A stretch of 25,327 nucleotides of DNA, from positions 1 to 25,327 of the forward strand of contig JBBBWG010007369.1 of NCBI GenBank assembly GCA_037176905.1, given 5' to 3'. The translations under genes were made by a program, and so were the position numbers. Shown here piece after piece: positions 9,914-19,500 of this stretch. Every line of letters starts with the position of its first letter. Positions within the stretch are counted from its first letter, which is position 1. The DNA comes from Azolla pinnata (lineage: Eukaryota; Streptophyta; Polypodiopsida; Salviniales; Salviniaceae). The notes under the pieces were generated by a model that was not told the origin of the DNA, made no database searches, and was given only the letters and a program-made list of their open reading frames with translations.

Positions 9914-10045
9914 AACTTGAGGCAAATTTCGCGGCAAATGTGCGGCGAATTTCAGGTAAGTGTGCGGCAAATTTGCAGCAAATGTGCGGCAAATACGAGG
10001 CAACTTTGCGGCAACAGTGCGGCAAAGGTGCGGCAACTGACCATT
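9914..10045 (+). repeat. GCGGCAA array, right of LINE insertion
   Basis: Continuation of the array at 8076-8210. Units such as TGTGCGGCAAA follow each other at 11 nt (occasionally 12), with nearly all diversity in the first three bases. One orientation only. Confidence 0.9.
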
Positions 10046-10585
10046 AGAACCTGATTTTGCCATGTATTTGCTGGAAAATAGCCACGTATGCAAACAAACA
10101 TGCAAATTCATGTAATTATACATACTCTCATGCATATTTATGTGTGCTTACAAATATATCTGCCTATTGATCCATATATGGATATGATTAATGTATATTC
10201 TCTTGTAAACTGTCATATACTAGCATATTCAACATTATCTACATAGATACATGTAGATCCACTTGTAGATCAACCGTAAACGCATATTCGCCTATGTTTT
10301 TACAGGTCTGATACATAATTGCATGTTAGTATATATACACATATACATATTCGTAAACTTTTATATATTTCATGGGTATTAACACGTAGATGTCGTTGTT
10401 TATGAACATGTGGATATATATATCTATATTTCTATATGCTCTCCTAATTGCATGGATATACTTCATTTTAGATTACAATAATTATATATTAACCTCATCT
10501 ACAACATAGTATATCTTAGAGCAATTGCCTATACCCCTAATTTGCCTGAAATTAGCTGAAATGGGAGATAATCACGCCAGTCACG
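10046..10585. other. AT-rich spacer
   Basis: No gene. The sequence is rich in ATGCATATT, TACATA and TATATAT words, as in the AT-rich parts of the tandem units at 11420-12890 and at 25190-25327, so it is probably a diverged relative of that block within the CACTA complex. Confidence 0.5.
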
Positions 10586-11212
10586 GTAATTACGCGGATA
10601 CATCGCGGCAAATATGCAGTTGTCCCGCGGTAAAGTCGCAGCAAACTCGCGGCAACAGTTGTAGCAAACTCGCGGCAACTGTTGTAGCAAACTCGCGGCA
10701 ATACTTGCTGCAATTTCACAACAAATCTTGCTGCAATAGTCGCGGGAAATCCTATAAATCTCCAAATTCGCAGTTTAGTGCCCAGCAAAATTTGCAGATA
10801 ATCTTCCGGATATAAGTGCGGTAATATGTCCGAATAAGATTGCGGCAATGCTCGCGGAAATATTCTAGCTAAGGTTGTGGAAAATTTTAAGAAAATTTTC
10901 CGAGCGAGAATATTTCAGGCAATGCACGTGTAAATCAACCCAGCACAATTGCATATTTTTCCTGCGGCAAAATGTCCGGCTAAACTCGCGGCAAAACCGG
11001 CGTCAATACTCGCGGGAATGGAGCGGATAAGGTTACGGCAAAACAGACGTTGGTGCTCGCGGCAAATGCGCGGATAAACGTGCGGCAAAGGGTCCGGCAA
11101 AATTAGCAATAAGTCTCGCGGCAAAAGTCGCGGTAAGGTCCGCGGTAAAATTACCACGCAGATAAAAAAAAATTGCCGCGACGTTGCCGCATCCCGACAA
11201 AGTCGCGGCAGA
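10586..11212 (+). repeat. Long GCGGCAA subterminal array
   Basis: Dozens of variants of CGCGGCAAA, GCAGCAAACTC and CGCGGTAAA lie at roughly 11-12-nt spacing or its multiples. One internal block repeats almost exactly (TTGTAGCAAACTCGCGGCAA at about 10660 and 10683). It leads directly into the CACTA terminus ending at 11232, which is where a CACTA subterminal region should be. Confidence 0.85.
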
Positions 11213-11232
11213 CAGCCAATTACCTTGTAGTG
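11213..11232 (-). repeat. CACTA terminal inverted repeat (right end 1)
   Basis: Read on the minus strand this is CACTACAAGGTAATTGGCTG. It matches the terminus at 24849 except at one or two positions in the first 20, and starts with the CACTACAAG signature of the superfamily. Confidence 0.8.
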
Positions 11233-11383
11233 AAAGTTTGTAAATTTTCAGCAAGGTCGCAGTAATGGATGCGTCAAATCGTGTGGCAACAAACCCGTAT
11301 ATAGTCACGGTAATTGGAGCATCAAAATTTTTTAAAAAAGTCGCGGCAAACTATCGCGGTAAACAACCCAATACCTTGTAGTG
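11233..11383 (+). mobile_element. Second CACTA subterminal block with terminus (right end 2)
   Basis: The 151 bp after end 1 are another array, homologous to the reverse complement of 24849-25095. Both share the TGCGTCAAAT, GGTAATTGGAGC and AAAAAAGTCGCGGCAAA words. It closes with a second terminus at 11364-11383 (minus strand CACTACAAGGTATTGGGTTG). Two ends in the same direction 151 bp apart imply that one element inserted into the subterminal region of a related one. Confidence 0.75.
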
Positions 11384-11419
11384 ATATTAGTTGTTTGTTG
11401 TAACATAAACGCGCTATAT

Positions 11420-11848
11420 GCTGCAACATAGCTGCAAATTAGCTTATATTAGTATGTATTCACTTGTATATGCATACATACATGCATGTTCACCTATAAT
11501 GTACATCGTTGCTTCATATTCGCTTGTATATGATTACATACATATACATACGCATAAATATCAATATATTCATGTATATATATACATTTATATTTATATG
11601 TATACACGCATATTGGTTTATATATGGTGGATAGTATCATTTTATATCAAATTTAATAGATATTCATATTGGATGTTGGATTGATCGGGTACACCACTTG
11701 AGTGTTTCAAATGACGTGATTGGTTCAAATCTTGCTTGGAACACAATGTTGCAGTATGGTCATGGTAATTTTGCACATTTTGCACAAAGTTGCTGCAACA
11801 TAGCTACGCTGTTTGCCACGAGTTTGCTGCAATGTAGCCGCGTTGTTG
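11420..11848 (+). repeat. Composite tandem unit A (429 bp)
   Basis: It starts GCTGCAACATAGCTGCAAAT. Then come an AT-rich block of TACATA/TGCATATTCA words, a tRNA-like module ending in GTTCAAATC (11723-11731), and a short degenerate TTTGCTGCAA array. Units B and C start with the same words and follow directly. Confidence 0.8.
11677..11731 (+). promoter_or_regulatory. tRNA-like box A/box B module, copy A
   Basis: Box B GTTCAAATC (11723-11731) matches the Pol III consensus GWTCRANNC. The box A position (11677-11687) is decayed. Spacing is as in a tRNA. Confidence 0.45.
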
Positions 11849-12448
11849 GCTGCAACATAGCTGCAAATTAACTTATATTTTTATTTATTCACCTGTATAT
11901 GCATACATACATGCATATTCATCTAAATATTCATTTTTTCATGCATATTTGTGCGTGTATGCATAGATGTATACAGATTCGTCTATATATGTACATGTTT
12001 GATGTATATAGACTTGTAAATGGGCAAATACAAACATATTCACTCGTATATTGAAGCTTACATGCAAATGCATCTTTATAACCATGCAAACATGCATATT
12101 CACTATAATGTACATGTTTGCCTCATATTCGCTTGTATATGCATATATACATATATACTCAAAAATATTAATATATTCATGTATATATATATTGTATATT
12201 TAGATGTATACAGATATATTAGTGTATATATGGTTAGATAATTAGATTTTAATCATTTTATAGCAAATTTAGTAAATATATTATATTATTGTATGTTGGA
12301 TTGATTGGGTAGACCACTTCATTGTATCAAATGAGGTGATGTGTTCAAATCTTGCTTGGGACACAATGTTGTAGTATGGTTATGGCAATTTTGCAGAAAA
12401 CACGCGGATACAAAATTGTATGTTTACTGCACATTTTGTCACGAGTTT
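11849..12448 (+). repeat. Composite tandem unit B (600 bp)
   Basis: Same order of parts as unit A, with a longer AT-rich block (extra TGTATATAGACTTGTAAATGG region shared with unit C). The tRNA-like box B lies at 12343-12351. A 9-bp stem, CACTTCATT with AATGAGGTG, surrounds a 6-nt loop in the middle of the module. Confidence 0.8.
12297..12351 (+). promoter_or_regulatory. tRNA-like box A/box B module, copy B
   Basis: Box B GTTCAAATC (12343-12351) is exact; the box A region (12297-12307) is decayed. A hairpin lies where an anticodon arm would be. Confidence 0.45.
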
Positions 12449-13165
12449 GTTGCAACATAGCTGCAAATTAATTTAAATTAGTATGTATTCACCTGTATAT
12501 GTATACATACATGCATATTCATCTAAATATTCATTTTTAATGCATATTTGTGTGTATGCATAAATATATGCAAATTCGTCTATATATGTACATGTTTGAT
12601 GTCAATTGACGAGTAAATGGACACATTCACATGTATATTGAAACATACATGCAAATTCAGTTGTATATCTATCAATACATATTCACCTATATATGCACAT
12701 GTCTGATTAATATTCGCTTTTATATATATACATACATACACATAAATATTCATATATTCATGTATATCTACATGTGTATGTAGATTTGTATGCATATTTA
12801 GATGTATTCATACATATCGATTTGTATATTAATAGACGTATAGAACATTGTAAATAATAATAATAAAGATATATTTACTAAATATATCATATAAGTGTCT
12901 GTTAGCCTAATTGGCTAGATGAATTGATTGTGTAAAATGAAGTCATTGGTTTAAATCTTACCTATGACAAAGTATTATAAAATCGTAGCAAGGTTGCGGT
13001 AATGAGTGCGTCAAAATATTTGAAAAAAGTCACGGCAAACACACGACTATACTCACAGCAATATGCGCTGCAAAACGAGCGTAAATAGTCATGGCAAATT
13101 TGATGCGATTTTGAAAAAATTTGACGCAACATAGCCGCGTCGCGACTAGATCGCGGCAAGCTGTT
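12449..13165 (+). repeat. Composite tandem unit C (about 717 bp), truncated terminus
   Basis: AT-rich block to about 12890, tRNA-like module 12893-12970, then a longer GCGGCAA array to 13165. Its last 60 bp parallel the reverse complement of the inverted copy at 24849-25327 up to GATCGCGGCAA. It then breaks into unrelated retrotransposon DNA, where the CACTACAAGG terminus should have been. It was truncated by a junction with the minus-strand retrotransposon. Confidence 0.8.
12903..12957 (+). promoter_or_regulatory. tRNA-like box A/box B module, copy C
   Basis: Box A TAGCCTAATTG (12903-12913) fits TRGYNNARNNG. Box B GTTTAAATC (12949-12957) has one change from consensus. The D-loop-like AATTGGCTAGA follows box A. 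Confidence 0.5.
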
Positions 13166-13169
13166 CAAT

Positions 13170-13474
13170 ATAGCCTCCTTGAATGCCACCGGAGTTGAGT
13201 TCCCCTCCTAAAGTGTCATGATTCATCCATGTATAATACCTACAGAACAAGCTTATGAGAAATTTGTTATCTTTATTACATCCTGGATGCCATGGAAACT
13301 CATCTCATCTTCATAGATCCGCATGAATTGAGTGATATTTTATCGATTGAAACGACTCGCCTTCGCCTGCGCTCCATTGAGAGATTTTGCTAACCCAACC
13401 ATCGTCTATTGTCCTTGTAATAATTGCTCCAATAACACTGTCATTTGTTGCTCCATTTCTCCTTGCCGCCTCTT
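13170..13474 (-). pseudogene. Gag fragment of a minus-strand LTR retrotransposon
   Basis: Reading leftwards from the primer-binding site, an ATG near 13436 opens a short frame (MEQQMTVLLEQLLQGQ) ending in TAG. A gag-like segment follows, including SLNGAQAKASRF and, after a TAA, QFMRIYEDEMSFHGIQDV. These resemble the N-terminal part of retrotransposon gag proteins. It ends at about 13166-13170 at the junction with composite unit C, so the rest of the element is missing. The family is not certain; gypsy is more likely than copia from the gag words. Confidence 0.5.
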
Positions 13475-13490
13475 CACGTTGGGTTCACCA
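13475..13490 (-). other. Retrotransposon primer-binding site
   Basis: On the minus strand the sequence is TGGTGAACCCAACGTG, beginning with the TGG expected opposite a tRNA CCA end. It lies two bases (13491-13492) from the CA end of the adjacent LTR, which is the canonical arrangement. Which tRNA it fits was not determined. Confidence 0.7.
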
Positions 13491-13492
13491 AA

Positions 13493-14083
13493 TGTTGCCG
13501 AGCCTGCATTGTACGATCAAGATGGAGACCCCAAGCCTCTTAACTAGAAGAGATGGTTAGATCCTAAAAGAAAAATAAATATCAATGAGCACTTGCAAAA
13601 TTGGTTAAAGGTTCTCTTTATAAAAGTCAAAGTTACAAGTTCAAATTTGGATAGCCCTTCACAAGCACTCTAAGATTCCCTATAAAACTTCTCTCCTTTT
13701 TTTTCTCTCCCCCTTACTCTCTTCCTTGAGCCCCTTATATACAAGATGGAGACCCGTACATGTGATCCATGTGGTGTACGCATGTGATTCTTTATGTCAC
13801 TAGCAAAGGAGATGAGATCGTATATGGCATGGCATCTACCTTCGGTCCCACGATGAGGGGTCGACCGACATCGTTTGATGCAAGTTTGGCCACCACTTCT
13901 ATATAGCGACACCTTACATAGATTGGAGCATGGCCCTAAATGGGCCAAACCCCACAAAACAGCCCACAGGTTGAGTCGAAGGTAATCTTGGTATCTATCA
14001 TATATTTCTTTACGACAACGGTATGTAAGTGGAACCCTTGATTTAGGGTTGCTATACAAGAAGAATGTTGCAATGCAGCAACA
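13493..14083 (-). mobile_element. 5' LTR (591 bp) of the minus-strand retrotransposon
   Basis: Its ends are TGTTGC (13493) and GCAACA (14083), a 6-bp perfect inverted pair. A TATA box, minus-strand TATATAAG, lies at 13734-13741 at a sensible distance from the U5 end. A primer-binding site adjoins its inner edge. Outside it is copia-derived DNA. No second copy is visible in the window. Confidence 0.8.
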
Positions 14084-14535
14084 GGGCTACATGGATGCTG
14101 ACTAGGCTGGAGACGGCACTGACCAAAGATTCACCTCAAGTTTTTATGTTCACTCTCAACAATGTAAAAATCACATGGAGTAGCAAGAAGCAGCAAATAG
14201 TCACACTATCTAGCACGGAGGTCGAGTACAGAGGAGCTACACTCACAAACATGTGAGTGTAGCTCCTCTGTACTCGACCGCCGTCTGATGGTTCTAAAAC
14301 CGATCATGGTACATCGTGACAGCCTTAGCAGCATTCAGCTTGCCAAGAACGTTGTCTTTCACGCTCGCACTTCATGTGGGAGCTTGTCCTCTGCAGCGAG
14401 GTCATGCGACACATCCGCACAGTCCAACAAGTGGCTGACTGCATCTTCATTGAGGCACTTGGCCTGGACGAGCTTTGGCACTTTTTAGAGACGCTCGGGT
14501 TGTGTCATCTTGATGTGCTTAGCTTGAGGGGGAGA
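14084..14535 (+). pseudogene. Ty1/copia pol C-terminus (RNase H) relic
   Basis: The first frame segment (to about 14252) contains TWSSKKQQIVTLSSTEVEYRG, the hallmark of copia RNase H. After a hairpin and frame change, 14300-14370 gives MVHRDSLSSIQLAKNVVFHAR. After another shift, 14380-14535 gives VADCIFIEALGLDELWHF and LGLCHLDVLSLRGR, the usual C-terminus. A purine run (TTGAGGGGGAG) follows at 14523-14533, like the copia polypurine tract, but no LTR start (TGTT) comes after it. At least two frameshifts. Confidence 0.85.
14220..14279. repeat. 28-bp perfect inverted repeat (hairpin)
   Basis: 14220-14247 pairs without mismatch with 14252-14279 around a 4-nt loop (AACA). Beyond one mismatch (14219/14280), three more pairs form. 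The left arm is the copia RNase H coding sequence itself, and the right arm is its inverted duplicate. Confidence 0.97.
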
Positions 14536-14685
14536 CCACGAAAAAAAGATTCAACTGAAGACAAAGGAAAACTACATCAGGGAAGGAAGAATGCACAAAA
14601 CTGAAACAAAAAGGTCACCACGAAAAAGGATACAAAAAAAGATATTGCAAAAGAGGAACATGCAAAAAAACATGTGCACAAAGAC

Positions 14686-14855
14686 GTAGAGACCACCTTA
14701 ACAAACCAGAGTTTGGGAATTTCATGACCAAAACCTAAATGGTAGAGACAATTGCCTTAATAAACCGGAGTTCAGGAACTCCGTAACCAAAACCTAAATG
14801 GCGAAGACAACCATCTTACCAAATAAGAGTTCGGGAACTTCATGATCAAAACTTG
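14686..14855 (+). repeat. Three imperfect tandem repeats of about 56-59 bp
   Basis: Units begin at 14686, 14742 and 14801. Each reads GTAGAGAC, then CCTTA..AAACC.GAGTT..GGAA.TTC, then ACCAAAACCTAAATG. Degenerate ACCAAAACTTG words continue to about 14965. They lie downstream of the copia relic; origin unknown. Confidence 0.8.
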
Positions 14856-15539
14856 TAATCACGGTTTAGAGTCCGCATTACCAAAACTTGCACAATATCG
14901 AACTGTGATAATAAAACAAAAGCATGGTTTTAAGTCCACGTCACCAAAACTTGCACGGTTATGGATCTACACAAAAAAACCAAGAAAAGTCACAACTATT
15001 GCGTTAGTAGGTCCATGTTAACGAAACCTAAGTGGAAGTCCAATAAGACAAGGACATGCCAAACTGCAATGCGCGGTGCACATGGTCTTGGTAGCAATCT
15101 ATGTCAACAAAACGCAAACTCAAGCTACGTTGGCTGGGTGCACAGTAACATAGTGGCAACTGCAGGAAGACTACAAACCGCCGAAGATGATGAGCAGAGC
15201 TAAAAAAGCGGTAACAATAGCTAAAGGTAAGCATCAGACCGTTGGGACTGTACGAGCACGATCAAGTGAGCGGAAGATAGCGGTGCAAAAAGCATAGACA
15301 CCTAGGATGCTAAATAGAGCCCACGAAGCAGCTACAACAAATGAGAGTGTGTGAGGAACTACCGGGACTATGAGAGTAAAAGGAGCTGCACGAGCCAGAG
15401 GAGCTGAAGGACGCAACAAGTGCAAAAGGATCCGCAACACCTGAAAGAGCAGCAAATGCAGATGGAGCCAAGGGAGCTTCGTAAGGAAAAGGAGCCACAA
15501 ATGTTGAATGAGCAGCAAGAGTGGTAAGTGCAGGAGTCA
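14856..15539. other. Unassigned region
   Basis: I recognise no gene. Several overlapping frames are open on the minus strand between 15234 and 15613, but they are Ser/Leu/Cys-rich low-complexity translations of a purine-rich (GGAGC, GCAACA) stretch, with no protein family that I know. Confidence 0.4.
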
Positions 15540-15701
15540 TGGATACAAGTTTTGGAAGAATCTAGTGTTCCAATACCAAATGACTTCCATGATGCATATG
15601 AAGAAGTGAACAATGATTTGGTAAATATGGCCGATGATGATGAAGTTATAGATTATGTATTGAATGATAATCATAGTAGAAATTTACCTACTAGTGTTTA
15701 A
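15540..15701 (+). pseudogene. Unidentified acidic C-terminal coding tail
   Basis: A 53-codon frame without an ATG start runs to TAA at 15699-15701. It is rich in Asp, Glu and Asn (AYEEVNNDLVNMADDDEVID) and non-repetitive, which looks like a real protein C-terminus rather than chance. It lies after low-complexity DNA. It could be the last exon or the tail of a transposase, but I cannot assign a family. Confidence 0.3.
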
Positions 15702-16140
15702 TCAAGTCATTGGCTGTTTTGTACACTGACCTTTATAGAACTTTCATGTCTTCTGACATTAATTATGACATGATTCATTTGTTAATGTTGATACGATATT
15801 TTAACTATAATGTGGTTTTATAATTTTATCATTTTGTTCTCATGGTATTTCATGTTATGGTGGAGTTTTGTGTTGAGGATGTAAATGAATTATGTTTCTA
15901 TTTGATTATGTAAATGAGACTTAAAAGTTAAAATTAGAAAAATATATAAACTAGCTCAATTTGGTTCAATTTAAAAGTTAGTTCAGTTCAGATATAAGTT
16001 CAGCTCAAACACGTTGAGTTCACGACGATTTAGTGCTAATTTTGAGTTTGGTCTAGTTCAAGAATTCATACTATTGGTTTAGTTTAGTGTAGTTTAATTC
16101 AATATGCCGAAAACCGAACTAAACCTAAACTGAACCAGGC
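15702..16140. other. Non-coding DNA with degenerate GGTTYAGTT repeats
   Basis: AT-rich. From about 15945 it turns into interspersed GTTCAGTTCAG, GGTTTAGTTTAG and ACCGAACTAAACC words in both orientations, a low-complexity pattern often seen around plant genes. No gene. Confidence 0.5.
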
Positions 16141-16550
16141 CCATGAACATACGATGCCTACATAGTACATACCCATACAACTACACCATGCATGCATGTG
16201 CGCATGCGTATGTATGTGTGCGTCCGTATGTATGTACGTATGTTACATATGTGCATACACCCACGCACACATGCATCACACGCCCACATACATGCTACAC
16301 ATATACATACATACGTACGCACACATACATACACAGGCACACATACATACGCACGCACACACGCATACATACATACATACACCCACGCACACATGCATCA
16401 CAGACCCACATACATGATACACATACGTACGTACGTACGCACACATGCATCATACACATACGTACGTACGTACGCACACATACACCCACGCACGCATGCA
16501 TACATGCATGACGCACATATACATACACACGCATACATACATACGTGCAT
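16141..16550. repeat. Alternating purine-pyrimidine simple repeat upstream of the PDI-like gene
   Basis: Runs of ACATAC, ACGTACGTACGT, GCACACATGCATCA and CATGCATG fill about 400 bp, ending five bases before the first ATG. Alternation of purine and pyrimidine is nearly strict over long stretches. Two blocks (about 16383-16432 and 16447-16490) share TACGTACGTACGTACGCACACAT-like cores. Long overlapping frames here (Thr/His/Tyr-rich) are artefacts. The tract would be the 5' untranslated or core promoter region of the gene. Confidence 0.85.
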
Positions 16551-16555
16551 GCGTA

Positions 16556-19500
16556 ATGGCCATAGTTCCGTCTCTGTCTCCTCCTACCTTGCCTTCCATG
16601 GCCAACCATCGTCTCTGCTCCTACCTGCTCGTCTTCATCACGATGAGCATCAGATCATGCGGCCTCGCAGGTGCGAACGGTGTTTTGGAACTTACGGATG
16701 CAACATTTGATGCAGCCATCGCTTCACATGACTACATCTTTGTGGATTTCTATGCCCCGTGGTGTGGGCATTGCAAGAGCCTCTCTCCTCAGGTAAGCCC
16801 AACTGCTCCCTGCATAGTAGGTTCACCATGACCTTGGACGCTAAATCTTGGCACATTCTCGTTCACAGTTTTCCATTTCGTGCCAGATAAACCGCATAGA
16901 TCGATATAGTTGATCGGTTTAGGAGACGTTTGTAACAATTCGTTCCATCGTCTGTACAGATGTCTTTGACATTGCTTATCTCTGCAGCTAGAATTAGCTG
17001 CTCCTAGGTTGGCAGAGAAGATCCCATCCATTGTGGTTGCTAAGATCAACGTCGATAAATATACAAAAATTCGATCCAAATATGGAGTCAGGTATCCTTT
17101 TTTTGGCTTTGGCCTCTTTCTTCTTGTACAGCTGCACTGCATATTTATTCTGGTTCGGGGAACATATGTCTAGTGCTTATCCAACACTGAAGCTGTTCAT
17201 CAAAGGATTCCCAGTAGATTATAATGGTCCTCGCCAGGCATTGTCTCTTTCATCTCATCTCGAGAAGCTTGCGCATCCTGATGTAGAAGTGCTACAAACC
17301 GAGGTCGAACTTGAGAAATTTCTGCGGCAACGAGATAGAAACCTTCCCATATTTATTTGTTTTGGGATACAAAGCCTTATGGTTGCAGATTTAGCGAAGG
17401 AGCATAAAAGCCAAGCATGGTTTGTCTTCTTAGAGGAGTTCTCTGAGAAAGTAATGGATGCCTATGACTTCGATAGAGGTCCAGCTATTGTAGCTCGCTC
17501 TGTCATTGGGGAGGAAGAAGTCTTTTATGGGCCTTTCACAGGTACATACACACATCATTTCTCTCTACCCCTATCGTGCTTTACTTTGTGAAGGCTACAT
17601 TGGAGTACATCAGTAGCAGTTTCAGCACTACAGATGTGTGTATACTGCTGGTTGAACTTTTGAAAATATGGGGTTGCTCTTGAAAATTTTCAGAAATCTC
17701 TTGTATGCTGGCTTTTTCCATGTTTTACTTTAATCTCCAATCCTAAAGAATAAGAAGAAAATCCAAAAGATCCTAGGTGAGTGAAAGGTATGAAAAAGCA
17801 AGCAAAACAATCTTGCTCCCTGAAATTCTAGAGTGTTGGGCCATAGTCAGATACGCCGACATGTGTGGCCAAGTATGAATCAATAGTAAGTATGTCTTCC
17901 TTTTAGGCGATTCTCCAATAGAAAGATCTTTTTGGTTTTCTTTCTGTACATTTTTTATGCATGTATCTAGGGTTTGTATGTTCATGTTTTTGCTGGATTT
18001 TGGCAAGGAACTCAATGTGTATGCCATTGTTCGATATGCTTGTTCCAAATGAGAAAAATGAGATGAGTACACGGCTCCGAGAGTCACCAATAAGAGGCCC
18101 TTGAACACAATCTTCTTTTCATTTACAAGCTAATCATAATCCATGGACAATAGAAACGAGAGAAAATATAACACAACTTGGAAATCACAGGCAAATCTGT
18201 ACGAGCATGCTTCAGTCTTCTCAGATACATTCTTCACATGCAACTGTTGCTGCTTGAAGGACTTTTTCTTTGTGAAAATCTGTTTGAAATGACTCTTTGC
18301 AGATCCTCCCTTCTTTTGTACCTGCAATGATTTCCTTGAATGTGCAATCACAACCAGACTCTCATGCTGAATATTGTGTAACATTCATGAGTTAGGATGT
18401 TCTCTGCCACATTCCATAAGATTTATGTTTCATTATCTGCAGGCATTGTCAAATAACACACATCCAAAGCTTGTTGAACTTTTCCATCTGAATCAACTTG
18501 TTCTGAAATTGAGGAAATTGAGACAACTTTAAGAAAGTGATGCCAAAGTAAGAATAACGATGGTCAGGTCGAAGAAATCTTCTGAAAGCATCAGTTCTGT
18601 GCTGAAAGCTCTCTTTGGGACTGGACCATGGATACAGGTTTAGACCCATAATGAACTTTAATGTATGGGCATTATAGGGAAAGGTGATCTAAGAAGTAGG
18701 GCAAATGTATATATCAAGCTGTTGTCCATCTTCCAGGATGCCATACATTCCCTTCCTTCCACAAATTGAAGATGAAACCAAATAGAGGAAGACCCACTGA
18801 ACGCTCACATAAAAAGTATTATGTCATATAGTATATGTACAGTGTATTTCTATATACTGTCTGGTTACAATATTTTTAGACTTATACTACTGCATCCTTA
18901 TGATACTTGGATTTTATCATAAAATGTTGTAAATACAGTCAAGAATGTTTTATGACTCACTTAAAACATAACTTTATCCCTATCTTAAAGAGATTGGCCA
19001 AAAAACTCCTGGTAAAAACTCCCATTGAGATTCTATCCATCTCCATGATGGATAAGGGAGGAGAAAGAGGGAAAAGAGAATTCTGAACTTAGTTAGGATC
19101 AAGTAAAGAACGAAAAATATTATGAAAAGTTGGCCTGCTGTGGATAAGGCCTTTTTATCCACTTACAAAAGCTTTATAGACATATATTTCAGATGCAAAA
19201 GACTCACATTTTGTGAACCAAAACTTGTGTTGAACCTGGTAGTTATGAAGTAGCTCGAAATGCCATAAATTGGATAGAACTGAAGTTCACATCCACCAGT
19301 GTTATAGAGACACATGATTCATTACTTCATTTCATATGTCATATTCGGTCTGCCACATTGGAAAATCTAGCATTTTCCACCAACACCGTCCTAACATTTT
19401 CAAAGGTTTTGAGAATGTAAATTTTCTTTTCTTAACAAGTAGGAGCACGATTCTTGAAGAAGCATTGCAAATTCAATCACTTATAAGAGATGTGATGAGT

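Larger units (their letters stand above)
4512..11383 (+). mobile_element. CACTA (En/Spm-like) transposon complex, left end not seen
   Basis: A TNP2-type transposase pseudogene is followed by arrays of a GCGGCAA motif and finally by ends reading CTTGTAGTG at 11232 and 11383, which are the reverse complement of CACTACAAG. CACTA elements are defined by CACTACAAG-type terminal repeats with subterminal motif arrays, so transposase, arrays and termini fit one superfamily. A solo LTR and a LINE have inserted into it. The left terminus was not found, possibly because the upstream gypsy element or a deletion removed it. Two successive right-type ends suggest nesting, so 'complex' is safer than a single element. 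Confidence 0.65.

Noticed and set aside
8076-11212. CRISPR-like array
   Set aside because: Units are 11 nt with no separate repeat and spacer, the context is plant transposon DNA, and CACTA termini explain the arrays.
16143-16710. Overlapping Thr/His/Tyr-rich frames upstream of the PDI-like gene
   Set aside because: Pure translations of the CA/ACGT simple repeat; open in several frames and both strands.
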